Origin: Streptomyces sp. RB17
Lineage (GTDB): Bacteria; Actinomycetota; Actinomycetes; Streptomycetales; Streptomycetaceae
Reading direction: 5' to 3'
Assembly: GCF_009604455.1 (NCBI RefSeq)
Contig: NZ_WEGL01000003.1
Coordinates: forward strand, 372,001-436,000
Length of the DNA: 64,000 bases
Shown here: piece by piece, positions 43,726-53,101 of the stretch
How the letters are laid out: every line of letters begins with the position of its first letter
Numbering within the stretch: position 1 is the first letter of the stretch
The notes under the pieces: generated by a model
Databases searched by the model: none
Told to the model about the DNA's origin: nothing
What the model saw: the letters and a program-made list of their open reading frames with translations, nothing else
Translations under genes and position numbers: made by a program

Positions 43726-45270
43726 TTACTGCAGCGGGCCGGTGACCGACTCCACCGCGGCGACGAGGTGCCCGCCGCGCACGAACGCGTCGGCGGCGGC
43801 CAGGTCGGGCGCCAGGAACCGGTCCGGGCCCGGGCCCTGCACACCGGCGGCACGCACGGCCTCGATCACGGCCTGGGAGGCGGGCGCCGGGGTGAGGCCC
43901 TCGCGCAGCTCGATGGCGCGGGTGGCCGCGTACAGCTCGACGGCGATGATCCGGGCGAGGTTGCCGACGGCGGTGCGCAGCTTGCGCGCGGCCGACCAGC
44001 CCATGGACACGTGGTCCTCCTGCATGGCGGAGGACGGGATGGAGTCCGCGGAGGCCGGTACGGCGAGCCGCTTCATCTCGCTCACCAGCGCGGCCTGCGT
44101 GTACTGGGCGATCATCAGCCCGGAGTCGACACCCGCGTCGTCGGCGAGGAACGGCGGAAGCCCGTGGCTGCGGTTCTTGTCCAGCAGCCGGTCGGTGCGG
44201 CGCTCGGCGATGGAGCCGAGGTCGGCCGCCGCGATGGCGAGGAAGTCCAGGACGTAGGCCACGGGCGCACCGTGGAAGTTGCCGTTGGACTCCACGCGGC
44301 CGTCGGGCAGCACGACCGGGTTGTCGACGGCGGAGGCCAGTTCGCGCTCGGCGACCAGCCGGGCGTGCGCCATGGTGTCGCGCCCGGCGCCGGCGACCTG
44401 CGGGGCGCAGCGCACGGAGTAGGCGTCCTGGACGCGGGGGGCGTCGTCCTGGTGGTGGCCGGTGAGCTGCGAACCCTTCAGCACCGCCAGCATGTTGGCG
44501 GCGGAGGCACCCTGCCCCGGGTGCGGGCGGATGGCGTGCAGCTCGGGGGCGAGCACCTTGTCCGTGCCGAGCAGCGCCTCCAGGCTGAGGGCGGCGGTGA
44601 CGTCGGCGGACTTGTAGAGGGTGTCGAGGTCGGCGAGAGCCATGACCAGCATGCCGAGCATGCCGTCGGTGCCGTTGAGCAGGGCCAGGCCCTCCTTCTC
44701 ACGCAGCTCGACCGGCTTGATCCCGTGCGCGGCGAGCAGCTCACCGGCGGGCCGTACGACACCGTCGGGGCCCTCGGCGTCCCCTTCCCCCATGAGGGCG
44801 AGGGCGCAGTGGGAGAGCGGGGCCAGGTCGCCGGAGCAGCCGAGGGAGCCGAACTCGTGCACGACCGGGGTGATCCCGGCGTTGAGAACGTCCGCCATGG
44901 TCTGCGCGACCTCGGGCCGGACGCCGGTGTGTCCGGAGCAGACGGTCTTCAGCCGCAGGAACATCAGGGCCCGTACGACCTCGCGCTCGACCCGCGGGCC
45001 CATGCCGGCGGCGTGCGAGCGGACGATGTTGCGCTGCAGCTGGGCACGCAGCTCCTGGCTGATGTGCCGGGTCGCCAGGGCACCGAAGCCGGTCGAGACG
45101 CCGTAGACCGGGTCCGGCTTGGCCGCCAGCGCGTCCACGATCTCGCGGGCGGCCGCCAGGGCTGCCACCGCCTCGGCCGACAGCTCGACGCGGGCACCGC
45201 CGCGCGCCACGGCGAGCACGTCGGACGCCGTGACACCCGACGTCCCCACCACCACAGTGTGCATATCCAT
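43726..45270 (-). CDS. hutH: Histidine ammonia-lyase
   Basis: A 514-aa enzyme deaminating L-histidine to trans-urocanate, first step of histidine use. The MIO cofactor is formed from Cys145-Ser146-Gly147 in GSLGCSGDLAPLSH; many other bacteria have Ala-Ser-Gly, while the Cys form is known in Streptomyces. Other conserved blocks: YGVSTGFG, NGTDGMLG, GHHQDDAPRVQDAYSVRCAPQV, ESNGNFHG, SMQEDH-like SAMQEDHVSMGW. The start MDMHTVVVGTSG matches the S. griseus enzyme as I recall it. No other hut gene is nearby. Confidence 0.97.
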   Translation of the reverse strand: MDMHTVVVGTSGVTASDVLAVARGGARVELSAEAVAALAAAREIVDALAAKPDPVYGVSTGFGALATRHISQELRAQLQRNIVRSHAAGMGPRVEREVVRALMFLRLKTVCSGHTGVRPEVAQTMADVLNAGITPVVHEFGSLGCSGDLAPLSHCALALMGEGDAEGPDGVVRPAGELLAAHGIKPVELREKEGLALLNGTDGMLGMLVMALADLDTLYKSADVTAALSLEALLGTDKVLAPELHAIRPHPGQGASAANMLAVLKGSQLTGHHQDDAPRVQDAYSVRCAPQVAGAGRDTMAHARLVAERELASAVDNPVVLPDGRVESNGNFHGAPVAYVLDFLAIAAADLGSIAERRTDRLLDKNRSHGLPPFLADDAGVDSGLMIAQYTQAALVSEMKRLAVPASADSIPSSAMQEDHVSMGWSAARKLRTAVGNLARIIAVELYAATRAIELREGLTPAPASQAVIEAVRAAGVQGPGPDRFLAPDLAAADAFVRGGHLVAAVESVTGPLQ

Positions 45271-45364
45271 ATTCAGGAGCGTACGCATTGAATGCGGAGA
45301 TGTCACTAGTGGAGTACGGGAGCGACCCTTACCGATCCGTGTGGCCTTCGCCTCAACCACGGAA

Positions 45365-46510
45365 CTACGGCCGGCGCCCCCGGAACCGGCGCCGCTCGGC
45401 GGGCGACACGTGCGGCGGCTCGTCGGCCAGCCGTACGACGGGATCCTCCCGCCCGCCCCGGCCCGCGACCACGGGCCGGTCGGCGCGCAGGGCCTTGGCA
45501 CGGTACTGGGCGGCATCGGCGAGCCGGAACAGCCGCCGCGCGTCCCCCACCTCGCCGATCGGATCCTCGGTCGAGGCGACCCCGCACGCCACGCCTTCCC
45601 CCAACTCCAACTCCCCCGCCCTGCGGCACAGTTCATCGGCGGCCTTGACCACGTCGTCGGCGGGCGGCCCGACGGCCAGCAGACAGAACTCGTCCCCGCC
45701 GAGCCGCGCGACCAGCGCGCCCGGCACCATGGCGCCGCACAGCGAGAGCACCGAGCCGAAGCGCTCGAGCAGCCGGTCCCCGACGGCGTGCCCGAGGGTG
45801 TCGTTCACCCGCTTCAGCCCGTTGAGATCGCACACGACGAGGCTGACGACCACGCCCTCCGCGCGGTGCCGCTCGACCGCCTCCTCCAGGCGCACGTCCA
45901 CGGCCCGGCGGTTGGCGAGACCGGTGAGGGCGTCGGTGTACGCGAGCCGCCGGGCCTCCTCCAGCCGCTCGGTCTGCGCGAGCCCGGCGGCGGCGACGGC
46001 GGCCAGGACGGTCGCGAAGTCGGCGTCGCCCCGGTCGAACACGGGGGCCTTCACGGGCCGCGCGACGTACAACTCGCCCCAGGCCCTGCCGTGCAGCAGA
46101 ACCGGCGCGACCACGCAACACCCCCGGCCGCGGCGGCGCAGGGCGGCGACCCGCCGATGGAAGTAGCCCGGGGTGCCGGCGGCCGTCCCCTCGGCGGTCT
46201 CCACCCATGCGTTGGGTCCGCCCCCGCCGGCCCACCGCTCGTGCAGGAACTCGGTGATCTCCGGGAACTGGTGCACCGGGTAGGCCTCGGACTCGGGGAA
46301 CTCCTCCTCGTCCGGGCGCCTGTCCCCCACGTTCACGAGAACGCGCAGCCGGCCCAGCTCACGCTCCCACACCGACAGCGCGGCGAAACTGCCGTCCAGC
46401 GCTCGGCAGGCGCCGAGTGCGGCGGCCTGCCATGCCCCTGCCGGGGTGTGCGCCGCTGCCATGCCTTGCGCCAACGCCACGACTGCGGCCAGCCGCTTGT
46501 CCTCACCCAT
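45365..46510 (-). CDS. GAF-GGDEF diguanylate cyclase
   Basis: A 381-aa soluble protein. Residues 10-175 form a GAF-like sensor domain. The GGDEF domain (about 185-350) has DALTGLANRRAVD at its start and an intact LGGDEFCLL active site, with the metal Asp in VVCDLNGLKRVNDTLGH. The product would be cyclic di-GMP, a developmental brake in Streptomyces. The RxxD inhibitory site that usually lies five residues before GGDEF is absent (VPGALVARL), so product inhibition at this site is unlikely. A Pro/Arg-rich tail ends the protein. Confidence 0.92.
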   Translation of the reverse strand: MGEDKRLAAVVALAQGMAAAHTPAGAWQAAALGACRALDGSFAALSVWERELGRLRVLVNVGDRRPDEEEFPESEAYPVHQFPEITEFLHERWAGGGGPNAWVETAEGTAAGTPGYFHRRVAALRRRGRGCCVVAPVLLHGRAWGELYVARPVKAPVFDRGDADFATVLAAVAAAGLAQTERLEEARRLAYTDALTGLANRRAVDVRLEEAVERHRAEGVVVSLVVCDLNGLKRVNDTLGHAVGDRLLERFGSVLSLCGAMVPGALVARLGGDEFCLLAVGPPADDVVKAADELCRRAGELELGEGVACGVASTEDPIGEVGDARRLFRLADAAQYRAKALRADRPVVAGRGGREDPVVRLADEPPHVSPAERRRFRGRRP

Positions 46511-46632
46511 TACTCCAGATTAGGGAGGATTTGGGGTAATCGGGACATTGGTGGGGCGATCAGGTGGGATGTTCGGCCACGAGCTCGGGAAGTGCGGACC
46601 ACCCCTCCAGGGCGCTGCAGTACACGGCGTTT

Positions 46633-47427
46633 TTACTCGCCGGGCCACTCCGGCTTGCGCTTCTCGTTGAAGGCCGCCACGCCCTCCGCCCGGTCCCCGG
46701 AGAACGCCACGGTCCGCCATGCCGCGTCCTCGACTTCCAGGCCGGCCCGCAGATCCAGCCCCTGCCCCAGCCGCAGTGCACGCTTGGCCGCCCGCAGCCC
46801 GACCGGGGAGTTGCCGGCGATGGTGGCGCCCAGGGCGAGCGCCTCCTCGCGGTCGCGGCCCTCGTCCACGAGCCGGTCGACCAGCCCCAGCCCGGCCGCC
46901 TCCGCAGCCTCCAGCCGCCGCGCGGAGAAGATCAGCTCGGCCGCACGCGCCGCCCCGACCCGGCGCGGCAGCAGCTGCGTACCGCCACCGCCGGGGATCA
47001 CGCCCACGGACACCTCCGGCAGCCCCACCACCGCCGTACGGTCGGCCACGATCAGGTCGCAGGACAGGGCCAGTTCGAAACCGCCGCCGAGCGCGAACCC
47101 GTGCACCGCCGCGATCGTCGGCATCGGCAGCTCCAGCACCCCGGTGTACGCACCGCGCGTCACCGGCCGCTGCCGCAGCAGATCCGCGTCGCTGAAGGAG
47201 TTCCGCTCCTTCAGGTCCGCGCCGACGCAGAACGCCCGCTCGTGGGACGAGGTCAGGACCACCACGCGCGCGTCCCGGTCGGCGGCCAGCGCCGTGCACG
47301 CGGCGGAGAGGGAGCGGGCCATCTCCGTCGAGACGGCGTTCATGGCCTTGGGCCGGTCCATGACCAGCTCCGCGACATGCCCGTGCCGCCGCACCAGCAC
47401 GAACTGACCGAACCGCTCCTCGCTCAT
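46633..47427 (-). CDS. Enoyl-CoA hydratase/isomerase (crotonase) family protein
   Basis: A 264-aa crotonase-fold enzyme of acyl-CoA breakdown. The CoA and oxyanion segments are FCVGADLKERNSF and HGFALGGGFELALSCDLIV, and the catalytic Glu is in LPEVSVGVIPGGGGTQLLPR with the matching region for the second Glu (VGVIP). SPVGLRAAKRAL and the C-terminal AFNEKRKPEWPG are typical of hydratases. GGAGGG sets the ATG. A perfect AT-containing palindrome just upstream suggests a dedicated repressor. The actual substrate is unknown. Confidence 0.92.
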   Translation of the reverse strand: MSEERFGQFVLVRRHGHVAELVMDRPKAMNAVSTEMARSLSAACTALAADRDARVVVLTSSHERAFCVGADLKERNSFSDADLLRQRPVTRGAYTGVLELPMPTIAAVHGFALGGGFELALSCDLIVADRTAVVGLPEVSVGVIPGGGGTQLLPRRVGAARAAELIFSARRLEAAEAAGLGLVDRLVDEGRDREEALALGATIAGNSPVGLRAAKRALRLGQGLDLRAGLEVEDAAWRTVAFSGDRAEGVAAFNEKRKPEWPGE

Positions 47428-47446
47428 GACACCCTCCGGCTCACGT

Positions 47447-47462
47447 GTTAACGCGGGTTAAC
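47447..47462 (-). promoter_or_regulatory. Candidate operator of the enoyl-CoA hydratase gene
   Basis: GTTAAC-GCGG-GTTAAC lies 20 bp before the ATG. Each half is itself a palindrome, and such AT-rich sites are rare in this GC-rich DNA. The spacing suits a TetR-type dimer blocking transcription or translation. No regulator gene is adjacent. Confidence 0.6.
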
Positions 47463-47608
47463 TCCCTGTCGGTCCGATCATCGCAGTCGTACCCGATCCC
47501 GGGAAAGTCCAGGGGGCTACGCCCGTTCGAGTGACATCCCGGCCGTCTCACCCCACATCACCCACAGGACCGCATAGCGTGCGTCCGCGACTGCGGGGAG
47601 GGAAAACC

Positions 47609-48208
47609 ATGACACCGATACCGGACGATGCCGCAGACACCGATGTGACCGACGGGTCCATCCTGCGGCGCGGGCGGCACCGCAAACCGCGCCCCCGCAA
47701 GGTCCTGCTCGCCGCCGGCGGTCTCGCCCTCGCGGCGGGCGTGCTCAGCCTGGTCCGGGTCTCGCCGGAGTCGGGCGTCGGCGCCCCGGGCACGGCGGAG
47801 GCCGAGCCCCGCGTCGGCGCGGGGGGCGGCGCCACGGACCACGCGTCGGACACCGCCGCGACCGTCTCCGCCGACCCCACCGCACTGCCCTCGGCGACCT
47901 CCGTCATGGGCGGCAGAAGCCCCGCACCGACCCCCACAAACTCACGCTCAGGGCCGGCCGCTTCCGGGACATCGGCGGACGGCACCGCCGTACCGACCGC
48001 GACCACCCTGCCGACCGCTCCGGGCTCCACCCCGGACACCGCACCACGACCGTCGGCGTCCACGTCCGCCCCGCGCCCGGCCCCCACCACTGTCCAGCCC
48101 GCGCCGACCACCCCCGCACCCACCCACAGCTCGACGGACCCGGGCCCGGGCGGGCTGTGCGTACCGGTGCTCGGCCTGTGCGTGGACGTACTCGGCGGCG
48201 GCCACTAG
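47609..48208 (+). CDS. Pro/Thr/Ser-rich single-pass membrane protein
   Basis: A 199-aa protein. A basic cytoplasmic N-terminus (LRRGRHRKPRPRK) precedes one membrane helix (about 32-50). A long Pro/Thr/Ser/Ala-rich outside stalk (about 75-180) follows, ending in a short GLCVPVLGLCVDVLGGGH with two cysteines. The stalk suggests wall spanning or O-mannosylation. GGGGAGGG lies before the ATG. Function unknown. Confidence 0.7.
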   Translation: MTPIPDDAADTDVTDGSILRRGRHRKPRPRKVLLAAGGLALAAGVLSLVRVSPESGVGAPGTAEAEPRVGAGGGATDHASDTAATVSADPTALPSATSVMGGRSPAPTPTNSRSGPAASGTSADGTAVPTATTLPTAPGSTPDTAPRPSASTSAPRPAPTTVQPAPTTPAPTHSSTDPGPGGLCVPVLGLCVDVLGGGH

Positions 48209-48223
48209 AGGGGCTCTGCGGCG

Positions 48224-49369
48224 CTAGGGCTGCCCGTCGCGGCGGGCCAGCAGCCAGGGCTCGACCACGCCGAGACCACGTACCGGGCGCTGCCACATGG
48301 GCTGGAGCCCGAAGCGGTACTTCGGCGGCTCCTCGCCCTCCTTCTCGGCGGCCGCCGCGGCCTCGGCCGCCTCCGCCTCGGAGGCGGGTGCCTCGCCGGT
48401 GCGGATCAGCTCCTCGGCGAAGGCACTGTCCACCAGCACGGCGTCCCGGGGCGCTATAGACGTCAGCCGGGAGGCCAGGTTCACCGTCGTACCGAACACG
48501 TCACCCATGCGCGTGGTGACCGTGCCGAACGCCATGCCGACCCGCAGCTCCGGCATCGTCTCGTCGTTCGACAGCGTCTCCACCAGCCGCAACGCGATGT
48601 CGGCCGCCGTCCCCGCGTCGTCCGCCGCGTACAGCACCTCGTCGCCGAGGGTCTTGATGAGCCGTCCGCCCCGCGCGGCCACCAGGTCGGCGGCGGTGGT
48701 CTCGAAGGCCTCGACCAGCTCGCCGAGTTCCTCCTCCTCCATCCGGCGGGTCAGCCGGGTGAACCCCACCAGATCGGCGAAGCCGACGGCGAGCCGCCGG
48801 TCGACCATCTCCTCGTCGTCCGCCGACTGCACGACCCGCCCGGCCGACGCGGCGAGCTGGCGCCGCCACACATAGACCAGAAACTCCTCCAGCTCGGGCA
48901 GGAGCAGCTCGACGATCGGGTACGTCACCTCGGTGCGGGTCATCCCGGGCTCGGGCGGCTCGGTCAGGCCCTCCAGGAAGGAATCCATCTGCCACTCGGC
49001 CAACCGGGCGGTGGTCTGCCCCGTGGACCGCGCGACCTGCACCGCCATGGCCTCGCTGAGCAGCCCCGCCTCCACAAGACCCGCGAGCCGGCGCAGGGCC
49101 AGCACATCGGCCTCCGTCAGCGCCTTGGCCTGCCCGATGTCGGCGAACCCCATCGCCCGCCAGAACCGGGACGCCAGCTCCATGGAGACACCGGCGCTGC
49201 GGGCCGCCTGGAACGGCGTGTAGCGGCGCTCGGCGCCCAGGATGAGCTGTTCGAGGCGCAGGGCCAGCGGGTCCTCGCCCGGGTCGGCGGCGTGGGCGTC
49301 CCCCCGCTCCTGGGGAGGCTCCACCCGGCCGTCCGCGTCCGCGCCGGAGCCCGTGTCGTCGACGGTCAC
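48224..49369 (-). CDS. cya: Class III adenylate cyclase
   Basis: A 381-aa enzyme making cAMP. The N-terminal ~180 residues are helical and contain an HTH-like region (RYTPFQAARSAGVSMELASRFWRAMGFADIG), similar to actinobacterial cyclases with a putative regulatory HTH domain. The cyclase homology domain is about 190-320, with metal Asp in VGFADLVGFTRLTRRM, the second in IKTLGDEVLYAA, and the transition-state region GTTVNLASRL. No membrane segment is evident. In S. coelicolor the single cyclase at this locus controls germination and antibiotic production. Confidence 0.93.
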   Translation of the reverse strand: MTVDDTGSGADADGRVEPPQERGDAHAADPGEDPLALRLEQLILGAERRYTPFQAARSAGVSMELASRFWRAMGFADIGQAKALTEADVLALRRLAGLVEAGLLSEAMAVQVARSTGQTTARLAEWQMDSFLEGLTEPPEPGMTRTEVTYPIVELLLPELEEFLVYVWRRQLAASAGRVVQSADDEEMVDRRLAVGFADLVGFTRLTRRMEEEELGELVEAFETTAADLVAARGGRLIKTLGDEVLYAADDAGTAADIALRLVETLSNDETMPELRVGMAFGTVTTRMGDVFGTTVNLASRLTSIAPRDAVLVDSAFAEELIRTGEAPASEAEAAEAAAAAEKEGEEPPKYRFGLQPMWQRPVRGLGVVEPWLLARRDGQP

Positions 49370-50023
49370 GCCTGCTGCCCTTCCGATCTGCCGCGGTCAC
49401 GTTTCGACCGGCCTCAACTCTACGGCAGGTGTGCGCCAGCTCACTCCGTCGGGTTCGGCCGACGACTCACCTCCCGGTACCGGTTGCGCACCGGGGGCTG
49501 CGCCCCCCAGCCCCCCACATCGGGACAGGTCCGGGGCCGCCCCCACCATCGCCGCCCGCGCGTCCATCGCGGCTGATCGCGCAGTTCCCCGCGCCCCTGA
49601 CGGGGCGCTGCACCGCCGTCGACCTCGTGGCCGTGCGGCGGCGCCGCAGCCGCCCACGGCGGGAAGAGGACGCCTCGGGGGGTGTCCGCCCGCAGCGGTT
49701 GGCGCGTCCACACCGGGGCCTCTACGGCCGACCGATTCCGCGCCGTTCCGAGGACGGACACCCCCGGCGCGGCCCCGACCCCAGGCCCTCTCTGGGCGCT
49801 ACGCGCACCCCCACCCGGCCGCAGATGCGCCGCAGACACCCGCCCCCCAGCCGCACACGCACCGCAGACACCCGCCCCCCAGCCGCACACGCACCGCAGA
49901 CACCCGCCACCCAGCCACGCACCGCAGACACCCCCTCACGCAAGCCCCGGAGACACCGCACGCACCCGCCCCAGCCGCACACGCGCAGCACCCCCCACCC
50001 ACCCGCGCGCCGCGCGCACCCCC
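49370..50023. repeat. 654-bp spacer with dispersed and tandem repeats, no gene
   Basis: Contains GGGGGC-TGC-GCCCCC (49493-49507) and CAGTTCCCCGCGCCCC followed by TGAC and GGGGCGC (49582-49608), both recurrent Streptomyces intergenic motifs. At 49830-49942 lies a tandem array: two perfect 32-bp copies starting CCGCAGACACC, then truncated copies of 28 and 21 bp. Open frames across the area are low-complexity and unconvincing. Confidence 0.7.
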
Positions 50024-50920
50024 TCAGGCAGGCCGCAGATGCACGATGTCCCCCGCCCCCACGGGCTCCTGCACACCGGCCTCCGTCGCGATGACCAGCC
50101 GCCCGTCCCCGTCGACCGCCACCGCCTCGCCCACGATCGACCGCTCCCCCGGCAGCTCGGCCCGCACGGTGCGCCCCAGCGTCGCGCAGCCGGCCGCGTA
50201 CGTCTCCTGAAGGCCACTCACCGCGGGATCACCCCCGGCGCCCCGCCACCGCCCGTACCAGTCCTCCAGCGCCCGCAGCACCGCCCGCAGCAGCGGATCC
50301 CGGTCCGTGCTCACCGCCTCGGCCAGCGCCAGCGACCCCGCCTGCGGCACCGGCAGTTCCTCCGCCCGCAGCGTGACGTTGATGCCGACCCCGACGACCA
50401 CACCGTCCGCCCCGGCCCGCTCGGCGAGGATGCCCCCCGCCTTGCGCTCCTCGCCCGCCACGGTCACCAGCAGGTCGTTCGGCCACTTCAGGGCCGTGTC
50501 CACACCCGCCGCCCGGGACAGCCCGGTCGCCACGGCGACACCCGTGAGCAGCGGCAGCCAGCCCCACCGGGCCACGGGCACCTCCGCGGGCCGCAGGTAC
50601 ACGGAGAAGAACAGGCCCGAGCGCGCCGGCGCCGTCCACCGGCGGTCCAGTCGCCCCTTGCCCGCGGTCTGCTCCTCCGCGACCAGCACCGCCCCCTCGC
50701 CCGCCTTCCCGGCGGCGACCGCGGCGACCAGGTCGGAGTTGGTGGAGCCGGTGCGCTGCACCACGTCCACCGCGCTGTACAGGCTCCCCTCCCGAACCAG
50801 CGCGCGCCGCAGCGCCGCGGCGTTCAGGGGCGGACGGTCCAGGTCGGACCACCGGCTGTCACCGGAACCACGACTGTCATCGGAACCACGGCTGTCATCT
50901 GATGCATTGTGCGGCGTCAT
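50024..50920 (-). CDS. birA: Biotin--[acyl-CoA carboxylase] ligase
   Basis: A 298-aa enzyme attaching biotin to the AccA2 carrier lysine through biotinyl-5'-AMP. Motifs: QRTGSTNSDL, EQTAGKGRLDRRW (biotinoyl-AMP loop), LKWPNDLLV, KAGGILAE and VGVGINV. No N-terminal HTH is present, so it is a ligase without repressor function. The N-terminus has an 18-nt repeat tract giving DDSRGSDDSRGSGDSR. It is divergent from pccB, the carboxylase it serves. Confidence 0.94.
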   Translation of the reverse strand: MTPHNASDDSRGSDDSRGSGDSRWSDLDRPPLNAAALRRALVREGSLYSAVDVVQRTGSTNSDLVAAVAAGKAGEGAVLVAEEQTAGKGRLDRRWTAPARSGLFFSVYLRPAEVPVARWGWLPLLTGVAVATGLSRAAGVDTALKWPNDLLVTVAGEERKAGGILAERAGADGVVVGVGINVTLRAEELPVPQAGSLALAEAVSTDRDPLLRAVLRALEDWYGRWRGAGGDPAVSGLQETYAAGCATLGRTVRAELPGERSIVGEAVAVDGDGRLVIATEAGVQEPVGAGDIVHLRPA

Positions 50921-51030
50921 GCAAGTCACCCTAGGTGTGGGAAACGCCGCACTGCCGACCACCGGGCCCAGCACTACTCTACGGATGAGTAACCGTCCCC
51001 CCTTTTGAGCAGGCAGGGAGCCGCATCCCG

Positions 51031-52623
51031 ATGTCCGAGCCGGAAGAGATCGACATTCACACCACCGCGGGCAAGCTCGCGGATCTCCAGCGCCGCATCG
51101 AGGAGGCGACGCACGCCGGCTCCGCCCGCGCCGTGGAAAAGCAGCACGCCAAGGGCAAGCTGACGGCCCGTGAGCGCATCGAGCTCCTCCTCGACGAGGG
51201 TTCCTTCGTCGAGCTGGACGAGTTCGCCCGGCACCGGTCCACGAACTTCGGACTGGAGAAGAACCGGCCGTACGGGGACGGCGTCGTCACCGGCTACGGC
51301 ACCGTGGACGGACGCCCCGTCGCCGTCTTCTCCCAGGACTTCACCGTCTTCGGCGGCGCCCTCGGCGAGGTCTACGGCCAGAAGATCGTCAAGGTCATGG
51401 ACTTCGCGCTGAAGACCGGCTGCCCGGTCATCGGCATCAACGACTCCGGCGGCGCCCGCATCCAGGAGGGCGTGGCCTCCCTCGGCGCGTACGGCGAGAT
51501 CTTCCGCCGCAACACCCACGCCTCCGGTGTGATCCCGCAGATCAGCCTGGTGGTCGGTCCGTGCGCGGGCGGCGCGGTCTACTCCCCGGCCATCACCGAC
51601 TTCACGGTCATGGTCGACCAGACCTCGCACATGTTCATCACCGGTCCGGACGTCATCAAGACCGTCACCGGAGAGGACGTCGGCTTCGAGGAGCTGGGCG
51701 GCGCCCGCACCCACAACACCGCCTCCGGCGTGGCCCACCACATGGCGGGCGACGAGAAGGACGCGATCGAGTACGTCAAGCAGCTCCTGTCCTACCTGCC
51801 GTCCAACAACCTCTCCGAGCCTCCGGTCTTCCCGGAGGAGGCGGACCTCGCGATCAGCGACGAGGACCGCGAGCTGGACACCGTCGTCCCCGACAGCGCG
51901 AACCAGCCGTACGACATGCACACGGTGATCGAACACCTCCTGGACGACGGCGAGTTCTTCGAGACCCAGGCCCTCTTCGCGCCGAACATCCTCACCGGCT
52001 TCGGCCGGGTGGAGGGCCACCCGGTCGGCATCGTCGCCAACCAGCCGATGCAGTTCGCCGGCTGCCTCGACATCGACGCGTCCGAGAAGGCCTCCCGGTT
52101 CGTGCGCACCTGCGACGCCTTCAACGTCCCGGTACTGACCTTCGTCGACGTCCCCGGCTTCCTGCCGGGCGTCGACCAGGAGCACACCGGCATCATCCGG
52201 CGCGGCGCCAAGCTGATCTACGCCTACGCCGAGGCCACCGTCCCGCTCATCACGGTCATCACCCGCAAGGCCTTCGGCGGCGCCTACGACGTCATGGGCT
52301 CCAAGCACCTGGGCGCCGACCTCAACCTGGCCTGGCCGACCGCCCAGATCGCCGTCATGGGCGCCCAGGGCGCGGTCAACATCCTGCACCGCCGCACCAT
52401 CGCCGAGGCGGAGTCCGCCGGAAACGGCGAGGACACCCGGGCCCGGCTGATCCAGGAGTACGAGGACACCCTCCTCAACCCCTACGTCGCGGCCGAGCGC
52501 GGCTACATCGACGCGGTGATCATGCCGTCCGACACCCGCGCCCACATCGTCCGCGGCCTGCGTCAGCTGCGTACCAAGCGGGAATCCCTGCCTCCGAAGA
52601 AGCACGGCAACATCCCCCTGTAA
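51031..52623 (+). CDS. pccB: Acyl-CoA (propionyl-CoA) carboxylase beta subunit
   Basis: A 530-aa carboxyltransferase that moves CO2 from biotin to propionyl-CoA, giving methylmalonyl-CoA for polyketides and lipids. The N half has the oxyanion glycines [13 protein letters not shown] and [12 protein letters not shown]; the C half has [18 protein letters not shown] and [18 protein letters not shown]. Asp420 in AYDVM corresponds to the known specificity Asp422 of S. coelicolor PccB and points to propionyl rather than butyryl preference. It is followed after 10 bp by pccE, and accA2 lies further on. Confidence 0.95.
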   Translation: MSEPEEIDIHTTAGKLADLQRRIEEATHAGSARAVEKQHAKGKLTARERIELLLDEGSFVELDEFARHRSTNFGLEKNRPYGDGVVTGYGTVDGRPVAVFSQDFTVFGGALGEVYGQKIVKVMDFALKTGCPVIGINDSGGARIQEGVASLGAYGEIFRRNTHASGVIPQISLVVGPCAGGAVYSPAITDFTVMVDQTSHMFITGPDVIKTVTGEDVGFEELGGARTHNTASGVAHHMAGDEKDAIEYVKQLLSYLPSNNLSEPPVFPEEADLAISDEDRELDTVVPDSANQPYDMHTVIEHLLDDGEFFETQALFAPNILTGFGRVEGHPVGIVANQPMQFAGCLDIDASEKASRFVRTCDAFNVPVLTFVDVPGFLPGVDQEHTGIIRRGAKLIYAYAEATVPLITVITRKAFGGAYDVMGSKHLGADLNLAWPTAQIAVMGAQGAVNILHRRTIAEAESAGNGEDTRARLIQEYEDTLLNPYVAAERGYIDAVIMPSDTRAHIVRGLRQLRTKRESLPPKKHGNIPL

Positions 52624-52633
52624 AGGAGCCGCT

Positions 52634-52843
52634 GTGACGATCAGAGTCGTACGGGGCAACCCGACCCCGGAGGAGCTGGCCGCCGCCCTGGCGGTGGTCC
52701 GCGCCCGCGCCGCGGCGGCAGCAGCGACACCGCCCGGCGCGAAGGGCCCGAGGGACGCGTGGTCCGACCCGAGCAGGATCGCCGCCGCCCACCTGCCCAA
52801 GCCCGGGCCGGCGTCCTGGACTCGCACCTACTGGCCGAGCTGA
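52634..52843 (+). CDS. pccE: Acyl-CoA carboxylase epsilon subunit
   Basis: A 69-aa accessory subunit that bridges the biotinylated alpha and the beta subunit and raises activity in actinobacteria. Typical form: N-terminal IRVVRGNPTPEELAAALAVV, Ala-rich linker, and a C-terminal SRIAAAHLPKPGPASWTRTYWPS with the conserved Trp residues. GTG start with AAAGGAG just before. Confidence 0.93.
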   Translation: MTIRVVRGNPTPEELAAALAVVRARAAAAAATPPGAKGPRDAWSDPSRIAAAHLPKPGPASWTRTYWPS

Positions 52844-52850
52844 AGCACCG

Positions 52851-52872
52851 AGGGGCGCGGGGAACCGCGCAC
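52851..52872. repeat. Dispersed intergenic repeat copy
   Basis: AGGGGCGCGGGGAACCGCGC is a reverse-orientation relative of the CAGTTCCCCGCGCCCCT motif at 49582. It lies between pccE and the 42-aa ORF. Confidence 0.5.
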
Positions 52873-52946
52873 AGTGGCACAGCTCAGGGCGCCATTTGAG
52901 TACCGGTACTCAGGCGCCCGCCCGCACCCGGCCGCACGCTGGACGA

Positions 52947-53075
52947 ATGCTGTGGTCAGACCCGGAAGACGAGCCGCCGAAGGAACTGCGCGACGCGCAG
53001 GACATGCTTCGGCGGCTCGGCTTCCTCATGGCCCTGGCCATGATCCTGGCCATGGTCGTGATCGGCCTGAGCTAG
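52947..53075 (+). CDS. 42-aa membrane peptide
   Basis: A short ORF between pccE and maf: an acidic N-terminus (MLWSDPEDEPPKELRDAQD), then one hydrophobic helix (LGFLMALAMILAMVVIGLS). Codon use is fully Streptomyces-like and it sits within the carboxylase gene string. It looks like a real conserved small membrane protein, perhaps a membrane tether; the role is unknown. Confidence 0.65.
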   Translation: MLWSDPEDEPPKELRDAQDMLRRLGFLMALAMILAMVVIGLS

Positions 53076-53101
53076 CGCAGCGACGAGGCTAACCTGGCCG
53101 C

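Noticed and set aside
49830..49942. Possible CRISPR array
   Set aside because: Repeats of about 32 bp are directly adjacent with no spacers and decay quickly; it is a short tandem repeat.
49722..50002. Cys/Gly-rich small proteins on the minus strand
   Set aside because: The cysteines arise from translating the tandem CGCAGACACC repeat; no ribosome site and no conservation signal.
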